From Thiohalocapsa sp. (GTDB lineage: Bacteria; Pseudomonadota; Gammaproteobacteria; Chromatiales; Chromatiaceae): a stretch of DNA of 64,000 nt. The stretch spans positions 1 through 64,000 of the forward strand of contig NZ_JAJDNQ010000089.1 in NCBI RefSeq assembly GCF_022340605.1, read 5' to 3'. The position numbers and the translations under genes are program-made. This document shows positions 52,486 through 62,043 of the stretch, piece after piece (the first letter of the stretch is position 1; every line of letters starts with the position of its first letter). The notes under the pieces are model-generated. The model was not told where the DNA came from. It saw only the letters and a list, made by a program, of their open reading frames with translations, and did no database searches.

Positions 52486-54309
52486 ATGAGCGACTCCCTC
52501 GAAACCGCGGGCGGCGTAGCCACACCGCCCACCATCCTGGACGGCTATTGGCTGCGCCACTGCTGGCACGGTGCCGCAACCGCGCTGCTCGACGCCCGCG
52601 CACGCCTGGACGACGCCAACGTCTTCCCGGTGGCGGACGGCGACACCGGCACCAACATGGCCGCGACCCTGGCCGAGGCCGTCGCCGACTGCGGCCCGGA
52701 ACCCCACGCCGGGCGTCTGCTGGCCAGCCTCGCGACCGCCGCGCTGGCCGAGTCACGCGGGAATTCGGGCATTATCCTCGCGCAGTTCCTGGACGGCTTC
52801 GCGGCACCCCTCACGGACGACGCGGCGATGGACACCCGAGCGCTTGCAGCCGCCGCCCGGCGCGGGGCACAGAGCGCGCGCAGTGCCGTCGCCGCACCCG
52901 TGGAAGGCACCGTGCTGACGGTGATGGATACCTGGGCAGCGGCGCTGGCGTCCACGGCACCGGACACGCCGGTGCCGACGGCACTGGCCGCCGCCTTGGG
53001 CATCGCCGAGGCGGCGCTGGCGGCCACACCGGCCAAGCTCAAGGTTCTCGCCGATGCCGGCGTCGTCGATGCCGGGGCGGACGGCTTCGTCTGCCTGCTG
53101 CGAGGCTTCTCGGCGGCACTCGCAATGCCGCCGCGCGCGAACCCGCGGCTTGCGGCCGCGGACGCCCTGGCAGCGCCGCCCGACGCCGGGCATCACCCGG
53201 CGCATGCGCCAACGCAGCCGAACTTCCGCTGGTGCACCGAGATCGTGCTGGAAGATGCAACCGCGTCCTCGGAACAGCTGCGGACCGCGCTTGCCGACCT
53301 GGGTGATTCGCTCATCACCGCCGGCCGCCCGCCACGCCTGAAGGTGCACCTGCACACCAATGAGCCCCACCGCGCCGCCGCCCGGCTGCGTGCCCACGGC
53401 CGGCTCGGGCGACAGAAAGTGGAGGACATGCGCCTGCAATACGCCGCCCATCACAGCCCGGCGGCTCCCGTCGGACTAGTAACGGACAGCGGCTGCGACC
53501 TGCCGGAGCCGTTGCGGGAGCGCTTCCAGATTCACGAGGTGCCACTGACCATTCAATGGGGGCCGCACCAGTACATCGACGGCCGCACGCTGACCGCGGC
53601 GGATTTCTATCGGCTGCAGGGCGAACTGCCGGAACATCCCACCACCTCCCAACCGCCGCCGGGACGCTTCGAGCGCCTTTATGCCGACCTGCTGGGCAGC
53701 CACGAGTCGGTGCTGTCGCTGCACCTGTCCGGGCGGCTCTCCGGCACGCTGGGCGCCGCGCGGCTGGCCGCCGAGCGCACCGGGCAGGGCCGCGTGCACT
53801 GCGTGGATAGCCACCAGCTTTCGGCCGGACTCGGGCTCATCGTGCTGGGCACGGCGGAGGCTCTCGCCGCGGGCGCCGATGCCCTGGCCGCGACCGCGGC
53901 GGCGCGCCGACTGGCCGAGCGCACGCGGATCTTCGTGGCGGTGCCGCACGTGGCGTTGCTGGTGCGCGGCGGGCGCGTGCGCCCCGGCATCGCCCGGCTC
54001 GCCCGCTGGAGCGGTTTGAAGCCGCTCGTGTCCGTCGGCGGCTCGGGGAAGTCGGGTCTGAGCGGTGCGGCCTTCTCGGCGGCCGGGCTGGAGCGGCAAT
54101 TGCTGGCCCGCCTGCGGCGGGAGGCGCGCCGGCGCCCGGCATTGCGCTGGGCCGTGGTGCATGCAGGGGCGGCGCAGGCGGCGGCGCGCCTGGCAGACAA
54201 CGCGACAGTGGCGCTCGGCCGCGCGCCCGCGTACGTCATGGAGACGTCACCGCTGCTGGGCATACACGCCGGCATCGGGTCGGTGGCACTCGCGGTGACC
54301 TGGCAGTAG
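52486..54309 (+). CDS. FakA-FakB fusion: DAK2/DhaL kinase domain + middle domain + DegV domain
   Basis: NVFPVADGDTGTNM, RGNSGIILAQFLDGF, PVEGTVLTVMDTW, GVVDAGADGFVCLLRGF, TEIVLEDATASSEQLRTALADLGDSLITAGRPPRLKVHLHTNEP, then VGLVTDSGCDLPEPL...SLHLSGRLSGTLGAARLA. Confidence 0.9.
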   Translation: MSDSLETAGGVATPPTILDGYWLRHCWHGAATALLDARARLDDANVFPVADGDTGTNMAATLAEAVADCGPEPHAGRLLASLATAALAESRGNSGIILAQFLDGFAAPLTDDAAMDTRALAAAARRGAQSARSAVAAPVEGTVLTVMDTWAAALASTAPDTPVPTALAAALGIAEAALAATPAKLKVLADAGVVDAGADGFVCLLRGFSAALAMPPRANPRLAAADALAAPPDAGHHPAHAPTQPNFRWCTEIVLEDATASSEQLRTALADLGDSLITAGRPPRLKVHLHTNEPHRAAARLRAHGRLGRQKVEDMRLQYAAHHSPAAPVGLVTDSGCDLPEPLRERFQIHEVPLTIQWGPHQYIDGRTLTAADFYRLQGELPEHPTTSQPPPGRFERLYADLLGSHESVLSLHLSGRLSGTLGAARLAAERTGQGRVHCVDSHQLSAGLGLIVLGTAEALAAGADALAATAAARRLAERTRIFVAVPHVALLVRGGRVRPGIARLARWSGLKPLVSVGGSGKSGLSGAAFSAAGLERQLLARLRREARRRPALRWAVVHAGAAQAAARLADNATVALGRAPAYVMETSPLLGIHAGIGSVALAVTWQ

Positions 54310-54403
54310 TGCAACGCCGATAAGACAGCGTTTCCCCGGGGCCGGATAATGCAGTGGTTCCTGCTGCCCTCTCCTGCTGCCCTCTCACGACCCGGACCTC
54401 GAC

Positions 54404-55603
54404 ATGACCAAGACCAACCTCAACAAGCTCGTCCTGCTGGGCCTGGTGGCGGCCATCTCGCTGCTGTTCCTCGGCATGATCGCGCAGTTCCTGATGGCCA
54501 TCCTGATGGCCGGGCTGTTCGCCGCGCTGACCCAGCCGGTGTTCCACTGGCTCACCCGGCTCTTCGGCGGCAGGCGCTATCTGGCGGCCTCGGTCAATCT
54601 GATCCTGCTGGTGCTGGTGGTGCTGCTGCCGCTGACGGTGCTGGCCGGCGTCGTCATCGCGCAGGCGGTGGAAGTGGGCAAGTCGGTCACCCCCGTTGCC
54701 GTGCAGTTCGTGCGCGAGCCGGAGACGGTCTTCACCTGGCTGCACAAGCTGCCCTTCTACCACGACCTGATGACCTACGAGGACACGCTCAGAGACAAGC
54801 TCGCCGCCTCCATCGAGGCCGCCGGCACCTTCCTGGTGAACGGCATTTCCGTGGTGGCCATCGGCACCGCGAACCTGCTGTTCATGTCGGTCGTGTTCCT
54901 GTACACGTTTTTCTTCTTCCAGCTCGACGGGCACAAGGTGGTGCACGCCATCCTCTACTACCTGCCACTGGAGGATCGCGTCGAGCGGCGCCTGCTCACC
55001 AAGTTCACGCTGGTGACCCAGGCCATGATCAAGGGCACGCTCCTGATCGGCCTGCTGCAAGGGGCGCTGGCGGGCATCGCCTTCGGCGTCGCCGGTGTCC
55101 CGCATGCGGTGTTCTGGGGCACCGTCATGGCGGTGCTGTCCATCGTGCCCGGCATCGGCTCGGCGGTGGTCTGGGTGCCGGCATCCATCATCCTGATGGT
55201 GCAGGGGCACGCGGTCGCCGGCATTGGTCTGTTCGTCTTCTGTGCCCTGGTGGTCGGCAGCATCGACAACGTGCTCCGGCCCATCCTCGTCGGCAAGGAC
55301 ACCAACATGCACGAGCTGATGATCTTCTTCGGCACCCTGGGCGGGCTCGTCACCTTCGGCATGTCGGGGCTGCTCATCGGGCCAGTCATCGCGTCGCTGT
55401 TCCTGACCGTCTGGGAGATCTACGGCGAGGCCTTCCGCGACGTGCTGCCGCAGGTGGGTGAGGAAACCATGGAGGCGCCCGTCCGCGCCATCGCCGAGGA
55501 CGGCCTCTACGACGATGAGACCGCCGCGGCCATGGCCGCTGATCTGGCGGTGCCGGACGGCGGCACCAGCGCCGGCGAGGACGATGGCAAGTGTTCCGGG
55601 TGA
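54404..55603 (+). CDS. AI-2E family transporter
   Basis: Polytopic; GIGSAVVWVPASIILMVQGH; DNVLRPILVGKDTNMHELMIFFGTLGGLVTFGMSGLLIGPVIASLFLTVWEIY. Confidence 0.92.
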   Translation: MTKTNLNKLVLLGLVAAISLLFLGMIAQFLMAILMAGLFAALTQPVFHWLTRLFGGRRYLAASVNLILLVLVVLLPLTVLAGVVIAQAVEVGKSVTPVAVQFVREPETVFTWLHKLPFYHDLMTYEDTLRDKLAASIEAAGTFLVNGISVVAIGTANLLFMSVVFLYTFFFFQLDGHKVVHAILYYLPLEDRVERRLLTKFTLVTQAMIKGTLLIGLLQGALAGIAFGVAGVPHAVFWGTVMAVLSIVPGIGSAVVWVPASIILMVQGHAVAGIGLFVFCALVVGSIDNVLRPILVGKDTNMHELMIFFGTLGGLVTFGMSGLLIGPVIASLFLTVWEIYGEAFRDVLPQVGEETMEAPVRAIAEDGLYDDETAAAMAADLAVPDGGTSAGEDDGKCSG

Positions 55604-55626
55604 GGTGAGCTTGCAGTTGAGTCAAG

Positions 55627-55829
<203 letters not shown>

Positions 55830-55834
55830 TCCGC

Positions 55835-56950
55835 TCAAGCCATCCGATGCCGAAACATCCATGCCGCGATCAGCGCGCTGATCAGCGCGATCAGCGCCAT
55901 TGGCCAGTAGGTATTCGCGAGCGAGGCATAGCCGTCGCCTTCGAGCAGCACGCCGCGGGCGACGATGAGGAACCAGCGCAATGGATTGATCACGGTCAGG
56001 TGCTGGACGGCCTCGGGCATGTTCTCGATCGGCGTCGCGAAGCCGGACAGAATGACTGCCGGGACCAGGAACAGGAAGGCGCCGAGGATGCCTTGCTGCT
56101 GGGTAGTCGCAAGGGAGGAGATCATCAGCCCGATGCCGACGGCCGAGAAGATGAAGAGCAGCATCCCGAGCAGCAGCGCACCCAGTTCGCCCCGCAGTGG
56201 GACCTCGAACCAGAACAGGGTGGCGAGCAGGATGAAGCCGCCCTCGATCAGGCCGATCAGCACCGAGGGCAGGGCCTTGCCCAGCAGAATTTCCGCGGGG
56301 GTCAACGGCGTCACCAGGAGCTGGTCGAAGGTACCGAGCTCGCGCTCGCGGGCGACCGACAGGGCCGTGACGATGGTGGTTACCACGAGGGTCAGGATGC
56401 CGATGATGCCAGGCACGATGAACCATTGCGATCGCAGGTCCTGGTTGTAGAGGGCATGCACCTTCAGCACCGCGGGCGGCGGGGCCTGGCCGTGCGCGCT
56501 GCGCCAGTCGGTGCCGAAGGTCGTGACGATCTCGCGCACATAGCCGAGCAAGACCAGCGCCGTGTTGGAGTTGCGCCCGTCGATCAGCAATTGCACCGGC
56601 GCCGGCTCGCCGTGCAGCAGGTGCTGGCTGAAGTGCGGCCCGAGATGCAACACCGCCAGCACGCGGCGATTGTCGATCAGGGGCGCGATCTCGCCGTCGT
56701 GGCCAATCTCCCGGATCAGCCGAAAGTTCGGCGAGCCGACGACGCGGGCCACGAGCTCGCGGGCGGGCGCGGAGCGATCTTCGTTGTAGACGGCGATCGG
56801 CACCCGGTTGAGGTCGAAGGTGGCGCCGTAGCCGAAGACGAAGAGTTGCAGGATCGGCGGCCCGATCAGGATCAGGCGGCTCTTGGTGTCGCGCAGGAGC
56901 GCCAGCAGCTCCTTTAGCGCCAACGACAGGATGCGCGCGACGACGTCCAT
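55835..56950 (-). CDS. ABC-2 type permease (YbhR-like)
   Basis: ABC-2 membrane topology; SVARERELGTFDQLLVTPLTPAEILLGKALP. Confidence 0.9.
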   Translation of the reverse strand: MDVVARILSLALKELLALLRDTKSRLILIGPPILQLFVFGYGATFDLNRVPIAVYNEDRSAPARELVARVVGSPNFRLIREIGHDGEIAPLIDNRRVLAVLHLGPHFSQHLLHGEPAPVQLLIDGRNSNTALVLLGYVREIVTTFGTDWRSAHGQAPPPAVLKVHALYNQDLRSQWFIVPGIIGILTLVVTTIVTALSVARERELGTFDQLLVTPLTPAEILLGKALPSVLIGLIEGGFILLATLFWFEVPLRGELGALLLGMLLFIFSAVGIGLMISSLATTQQQGILGAFLFLVPAVILSGFATPIENMPEAVQHLTVINPLRWFLIVARGVLLEGDGYASLANTYWPMALIALISALIAAWMFRHRMA

Positions 56951-58135
56951 CTAGTCGAGCCGCTTCCTGAACGAGCCGCGCGCACGCCCTAGCAGCAGGA
57001 CCATCATCACCAGCAGCGCCGCGCTGTTGAACAGAATGATGCGCCAGACATCGCCGGCCAGAAACAGCGTTTGCAGGATCGCGACGAAGTAGCGCGCCGG
57101 CACGATGTGGCTGATCCACTGGATCGGCGCCGGCATCGAGCCGATCGCGAAGATGAAGCCGGACAGGATGAACGCGGGCAGGAAGGTGGTGATGATCGCC
57201 ATCTGGCCGGCGACGTACTGGTTCTTCGCGATGATGGAGATCAGCAGGCCCATGCCCAGCGCGACCAGCATGAACAGCGCCGAGGTGGCCAGCAGCACCA
57301 ACACGGAGCCACGCAAGGGTATGCCGAACAGCCCGACCCCGACCGCGACGCACAGCAGCATGCTGCCCATGCCGAGCGCGAAATAGGGCGCGAGCTTGCC
57401 GAGCATCAGCTCCGGGATGCGGATCGGCGTGACCAGCAGGGCCTCCATCGTGCCCCGCTCCCATTCCCTTGCGACGACCATCGAGGTCAGCAGCGCGCCG
57501 ATCAGGGTCATCAGGATCGCGATCAGGCCCGGCACCAGGAAGTCTCGGCTGCGTACCGCGGCGTTGAACCAGATGCGCGGCTCCAGCACCACCGGCGGGG
57601 CGCCATCGATGCCCTGTTCGCGCAGCCAGCCGGCGAGCCATTTGCGCCAAACGCCTTGGATGTAGCCGGTGCCAATGCGGGCCTGGTTGGCATCGACACC
57701 ATTAACGATGACACCGATCGGCGCATCGCCATGGCCCCGCAACCGGCGCGCGAAATCGCTCCGCAGCCAGACTAGCGCAAACACCTGCCGCGCCGAGAAG
57801 GCCCGCTCGGCCGTTTGAATGTCCCGGTACTCGCGCGGCTCGAACAGCGGCGACCGGCGGAAGGCACCGAGCAGCGACGCGGTGTCGGCGTCCGGCTGCT
57901 CGACGACGAAGGCAATGCCGAGATTGCGGGCATCCAGCGAGACGCCGTAGCCGAACAGTAACAGCAGGACCACGGGCAGCACGAAGGCGATGGCCAGACT
58001 CGACGGGTCGCGCTTGATCTGCTGGGTCTCCTTGCGGATCAGGCCGAGCAGGCGCATGCGCCGGGCGGCGATCGAGCCCACCGTGTCCACCGTGTCGCGG
58101 TAGTCGGTCCGCGTGCCCTGGTGCGCGTCGCTCAC
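56951..58135 (-). CDS. ABC-2 type permease (YbhS-like)
   Basis: TSMVVAREWERGTMEALLVTPIRIPELMLGKLAPYF; IRKETQQIKRDPSSLAIAFVLPVVLLLLFGYGVS. Confidence 0.9.
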   Translation of the reverse strand: MSDAHQGTRTDYRDTVDTVGSIAARRMRLLGLIRKETQQIKRDPSSLAIAFVLPVVLLLLFGYGVSLDARNLGIAFVVEQPDADTASLLGAFRRSPLFEPREYRDIQTAERAFSARQVFALVWLRSDFARRLRGHGDAPIGVIVNGVDANQARIGTGYIQGVWRKWLAGWLREQGIDGAPPVVLEPRIWFNAAVRSRDFLVPGLIAILMTLIGALLTSMVVAREWERGTMEALLVTPIRIPELMLGKLAPYFALGMGSMLLCVAVGVGLFGIPLRGSVLVLLATSALFMLVALGMGLLISIIAKNQYVAGQMAIITTFLPAFILSGFIFAIGSMPAPIQWISHIVPARYFVAILQTLFLAGDVWRIILFNSAALLVMMVLLLGRARGSFRKRLD

Positions 58136-60099
58136 GCGGCCTGCTCGCTCGCTTTGCGGTGCGCCGAGATCAACGCGATAAAGGCGTCTTCGAACGTCGG
58201 CTCGGGCTGCTGCGGCCGCCGTGCCCGCTCGATCAGCGCCATCGGCGTGCCCGCCGCCAGCACCTCGCCATCGGCCATGATCACGAGCCGGTCGCAGTAG
58301 TTGGCCTCATCCATGAAATGGGTCGTGACCAGGATGGTCGTGCCGGACTCGGCCAGGGCGTTGATGCGCTGCCAGAACTCCCGCCGCACCAGGGCATCGA
58401 CGCCTGACGTGGGCTCGTCGAGGAACAGGATCTCCGGCTCGTGCAGCAGCGCCGCGGCCATTGCCAGACGCTGCTTGAAGCCCAGCGGCAGATCGCCACT
58501 GCGCTCGCGCTGAATGTCTTCGAGCTCGAAGGTCGCGAGCGCCCAATCGATGCGCGCTCGCTGATGCTCACCGCGCAGCCCGTAGGCGCTGGAGAAGAAG
58601 CGCAGGTTCTGCAGGACGCTGAGGTCGCCGTACATCGAGAAGCGCTGCGCCATGTAGCCGAGCCGCCCACGCGCCCGGGGTGCGGAGCGGCGCATGTCGA
58701 GGCCGGCGACGCGGACCTTGCCGGCCGAGGCGGGCAGCAGACCGCAGAGCATCCGGAAGGTCGTCGACTTGCCGGCGCCGTTGGCGCCGAGCAGGCCGAA
58801 GATCTCGCCCCGCCGGACCTCGAAGTCGAGCCCCTTGACCGCGACGAACCGGCCGAAGCGGCGCTGTAGCCCGCTGACCTCGATGACCGGAGCATCGATC
58901 GCTGGGGCGTCGATCGGCGGGGCATCACCACCGGGGCGCACGGCATGCGTCGCCTTCGACGGTTGCTCGCGCGAGGCCCCGGAGCCGGGCCGCGACGTAG
59001 TGGCCGCCGTCGGTAAAGGCGCCGGTGCTCGACCGCTGCCCACCGCGGCGGCGAGCCGGTCGATGAACGCATCCTCGAAGCGTGGCTCCACGGGCCGAAT
59101 AACGAGATCGGAAACCTCGGCCGCAAGCGCAGGCAGCGACAACGCGCCCGGCGCGCGCGCCACGACCCGCGCCCCCGCCCCCTCGAGCACGACGTCGAGC
59201 ACCGCCGGATCGCGGCTCAGGCGCAGCTGCAAGGCGCGGCGACGCATCGAGCCAGCCGACACATGGAAGCAACGCCCGCGCATCGCCTCGCTGAAACGTC
59301 GGGGTGGCCCCTGTCCGAGCAGTCGGCCGCGGTGCAGCAGCACGATGTCGTCGCAGTGCTCGGCCTCGTCGAGATAGGCCGTGCTGACCAACACCGTGAC
59401 GCCGTTGTCGCGGGCCATTGCCTGCACGATGGACCAGAGGTCCCGGCGCGAGACCGGGTCGACGCCCACGGTCGGCTCGTCGAGCAGCAGCAACGGCGGC
59501 GGGCGCACCAGCGCGCAGGCAACGCCGAGCTTCTGCTTCATGCCCCCGGACAGGCGCCCGGCGAGGCGCTCGGTAAAGCGGCCCAGGCCCGTCAGCTCCA
59601 GCAGCTCGGCGAAGCGAGACGCGCGCGCCGCGTGGGCGACGCCATGGAGATCGGCGTAGAGCTCCAGGTTGCGGCGGACGCTCAGGTCCTCGTACAACCC
59701 GAAGCGCTGCGGCATGTAGCCGATGGTCTCCTGCACGCGCATGGGCTCGGCTAGGACGTCGATGCCGAGGACGCGGAGCTCGACCGTCGGATCGCGCTGC
59801 TGCCGTGACCGGTGCACGGTCGCGGAGCTCGCGTTCGGATCGGGTGTGAGCAGGCCGGTCGCGAGTCGCATCAGGGTCGTCTTGCCGGCCCCGTCCGGAC
59901 CGATCAGACCGGTGATGCCGCCACGGGCGATGTCCAGAGCCAGCCCATCGACTGCGCGGACCTCCATACCACCGGCGCGAAAGGTCTTGCTGATGGCACG
60001 CAGGCGCAAAGCAAGGCCGGCGCCTGCATCCGGGGTGGTTGCGGACAAATCGTCGCGGCCGGGCTGCCCTGGTCCCGGCGCCCTCGCTCGCGTCGCCAC
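58132..60099 (-). CDS. ABC transporter with two fused ATPase domains (YbhF-like)
   Basis: Two Walker A motifs (GPDGAGKTTLMR, GANGAGKSTTFR) and two LSGGMKQKLG/LPLGFKQRLA signatures. Confidence 0.93.
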   Translation of the reverse strand: MATRARAPGPGQPGRDDLSATTPDAGAGLALRLRAISKTFRAGGMEVRAVDGLALDIARGGITGLIGPDGAGKTTLMRLATGLLTPDPNASSATVHRSRQQRDPTVELRVLGIDVLAEPMRVQETIGYMPQRFGLYEDLSVRRNLELYADLHGVAHAARASRFAELLELTGLGRFTERLAGRLSGGMKQKLGVACALVRPPPLLLLDEPTVGVDPVSRRDLWSIVQAMARDNGVTVLVSTAYLDEAEHCDDIVLLHRGRLLGQGPPRRFSEAMRGRCFHVSAGSMRRRALQLRLSRDPAVLDVVLEGAGARVVARAPGALSLPALAAEVSDLVIRPVEPRFEDAFIDRLAAAVGSGRAPAPLPTAATTSRPGSGASREQPSKATHAVRPGGDAPPIDAPAIDAPVIEVSGLQRRFGRFVAVKGLDFEVRRGEIFGLLGANGAGKSTTFRMLCGLLPASAGKVRVAGLDMRRSAPRARGRLGYMAQRFSMYGDLSVLQNLRFFSSAYGLRGEHQRARIDWALATFELEDIQRERSGDLPLGFKQRLAMAAALLHEPEILFLDEPTSGVDALVRREFWQRINALAESGTTILVTTHFMDEANYCDRLVIMADGEVLAAGTPMALIERARRPQQPEPTFEDAFIALISAHRKASEQAA

Positions 60100-60102
60100 T
60101 GG

Positions 60103-61161
60103 TCAGTCCCTGGACTTGCCCGGCGCGGCCGCAAGACAGTCGGGCGCCTTGCCGTCTGCCGACGGCGGCTCATCGAGCCGAAGGGTCACCGTCGCGGGCA
60201 TACCGAGCCGCAGCTCGTCGTCGGCGTTGCAGGCATAGACCCGCACTTGATAGACCAGCTTGGTGCGCAGGTCCGGGGTCTCGACGTTCTGCGGCGTGAA
60301 CTCGGCCGTGGGCGAGATGAAGCCGACCCAGCCGTCATAGACCTTATCGGCATAGCTGTCAGTCGTGATCGACGCACGCATGCCCAGCTGAAGCCGGCCG
60401 AGCGCGGTCTCCGGGGCGTAGGCGCGCACCCAAACCGGATTGGTCAGGGCCAGCGTCAGCGTCGCCGTTTGCGGCGAGGCCAGATCGCCTGGCTGCTGGA
60501 TGCGGTCGCGGATGACGCCGTCCTGCGGCGCGTACAGGTCGGCCTCCTTCAGCACGACCTCGGCGAGCTCCAGCCGGGCCTCTTCCGCATTCAGCGTTGC
60601 CCGTGCCGCGTCGATGTCCTCCACCCGCGGACCGGCCAGCGCCAAGGCCAGTTCCTCCTCGGCGGCCTTCACCTGCGCCTCGGCCAGGTTCAGCCGGGCC
60701 TGGGCGTCGTCGCGCTCCTGCGCCGAGGCCATCTTCTTGGTGAACAGATCGTCGGCGCGCCGAAAGCGCTGCCTTGCATCGACCAGTTCCGCCTGTTGCG
60801 CCGCGAGATCGGCCCGTGCCTTGCGGATCTGTTCCGGCCGAGTGCCCGCCAACAGTCTCGCCAGGGTTGCCTGCTGTGCGGCGACGCTCGCCCGGGCGGT
60901 GGCCAGCTCGGCATTCAGGCGCGCCTTTTTCAGGCTGGCGAGCAGCTGGCCCTGCTGGACGCGATCGCCCTCCTCAACGAGGATCTCTGCGATGTGCTCG
61001 GTGTTATTGAAGGCGAGCGCCACCTCGCGAATATCGACATTGCCATAGAGCAGCAAGCGATTCGCATCAGGCTCCGTGCGACTGCTCTCGTAGAGCCAGA
61101 AGCCGACGGCAGCCCCGCCCGCGAGCAGCAGAACGACTACGAGAAGAACCCTTTTTTTCAT
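60103..61161 (-). CDS. HlyD family periplasmic adaptor (YbhG-like)
   Basis: N-terminal anchor; NVDIREVALAFNNTEHIAEILVEEGDRVQQGQLLASL; coiled-coil; LYAPQDGVIRDRIQQPGD. Confidence 0.92.
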   Translation of the reverse strand: MKKRVLLVVVLLLAGGAAVGFWLYESSRTEPDANRLLLYGNVDIREVALAFNNTEHIAEILVEEGDRVQQGQLLASLKKARLNAELATARASVAAQQATLARLLAGTRPEQIRKARADLAAQQAELVDARQRFRRADDLFTKKMASAQERDDAQARLNLAEAQVKAAEEELALALAGPRVEDIDAARATLNAEEARLELAEVVLKEADLYAPQDGVIRDRIQQPGDLASPQTATLTLALTNPVWVRAYAPETALGRLQLGMRASITTDSYADKVYDGWVGFISPTAEFTPQNVETPDLRTKLVYQVRVYACNADDELRLGMPATVTLRLDEPPSADGKAPDCLAAAPGKSRD

Positions 61162-61298
61162 CGCTCACCTGTGGTCCGGGGCAGAGCCGTGTCCCCATTC
61201 CGGTCCCTATGCGAGACGGCGGAGGCGCAGTTGCACAATACTAACGGCCGTACGAAACGTTGCGAAAGTTGTGTCAGCCGCGGAGCCGAAGAAGAGGA

Positions 61299-61382
61299 AC
61301 TACGAAACACGCAAAAGGCGCGGAAAGACGCGATCTCGTCAAAAATTCCCTCCGTTTCGCGTGTTTCGTGCATTTCGTAGTC
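61299..61382. repeat. ACTACGAAACACGC...GCGTGTTTCGTGCATTTCGTAGT inverted repeat
   Basis: Direct reading of both arms. Confidence 0.75.
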
Positions 61383-61392
61383 ACAGAATTCT

Positions 61393-61660
61393 AGGATCGC
61401 AGGTCGGGTTGGCGATAGCGTAACCCGACCATCAGCGGCCTACCGACGCCCGGTGTCGGGTTACGCTGCGCCAACCCGACCTCCCATCAGGCGTGCTCGA
61501 TGCGCCGGTGTGGGAGCGCCACTGCCTTTTGCGGCGCGATGGCGGCTGCGCCGCTGCCTGGCGCTTGGCAGTGACCTGAGGCGTGGTTTATTGCATTGCC
61601 GCCGGTCGCGGCACCCAGAGTGCCGCTCCCACAATAGCTGCACCGAATACTTTCGCAGTC
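61393..61660. repeat. element A copy 6 with nested REPIN
   Basis: GGATCGCAGGTCGGGTTGGCGATAGCGTAACCCGAC ... GTGGGAGCGCC...CCGCTCCCAC ... AATAGCTGCACCGAATACTTTCGCAGTC. Confidence 0.75.
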
Positions 61661-61797
61661 TATGAAGTGCATCCACCGCGGGCGAGGACGGCGGACGCGC
61701 TGCGCCCAATCTCTGGACAAGGTCCGCCCTACGCTGTTCACGTCGTCTTTGAACCGTTGCTTATCGCTCCTCGCTGGGCGCCACGCACCCGCCGTGC

Positions 61798-62034
61798 TCA
61801 GTCGCGCACCCAGGCGCGCACCTGATCCGGAGCGGGAATGCCGCCGGCGTGCACCACCTTGCCGTCCAACACCACGCCCGGTGTGGACATGACGCCGTAG
61901 CCCAGGATCTCGGCCATATCCGTGACCTTCTCCAGTGTGATATCCACTCCCGCCTCCCGGGCCGCCTGAGTGATCACATTGGCGGTCACCTCGCAGTTGC
62001 GGCAGCCGCCGCCCAACACCTTGAATGTCTTCAT
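61798..62034 (-). CDS. thioredoxin family / small redox-active disulfide protein
   Basis: MKTFKVLGGGCRNCEVTANVITQAAREAGVDITLEKVTDMAEILGYGVMSTPGVVLDGKVVHAG. Confidence 0.9.
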   Translation of the reverse strand: MKTFKVLGGGCRNCEVTANVITQAAREAGVDITLEKVTDMAEILGYGVMSTPGVVLDGKVVHAGGIPAPDQVRAWVRD

Positions 62035-62043
62035 CGTAAATCC

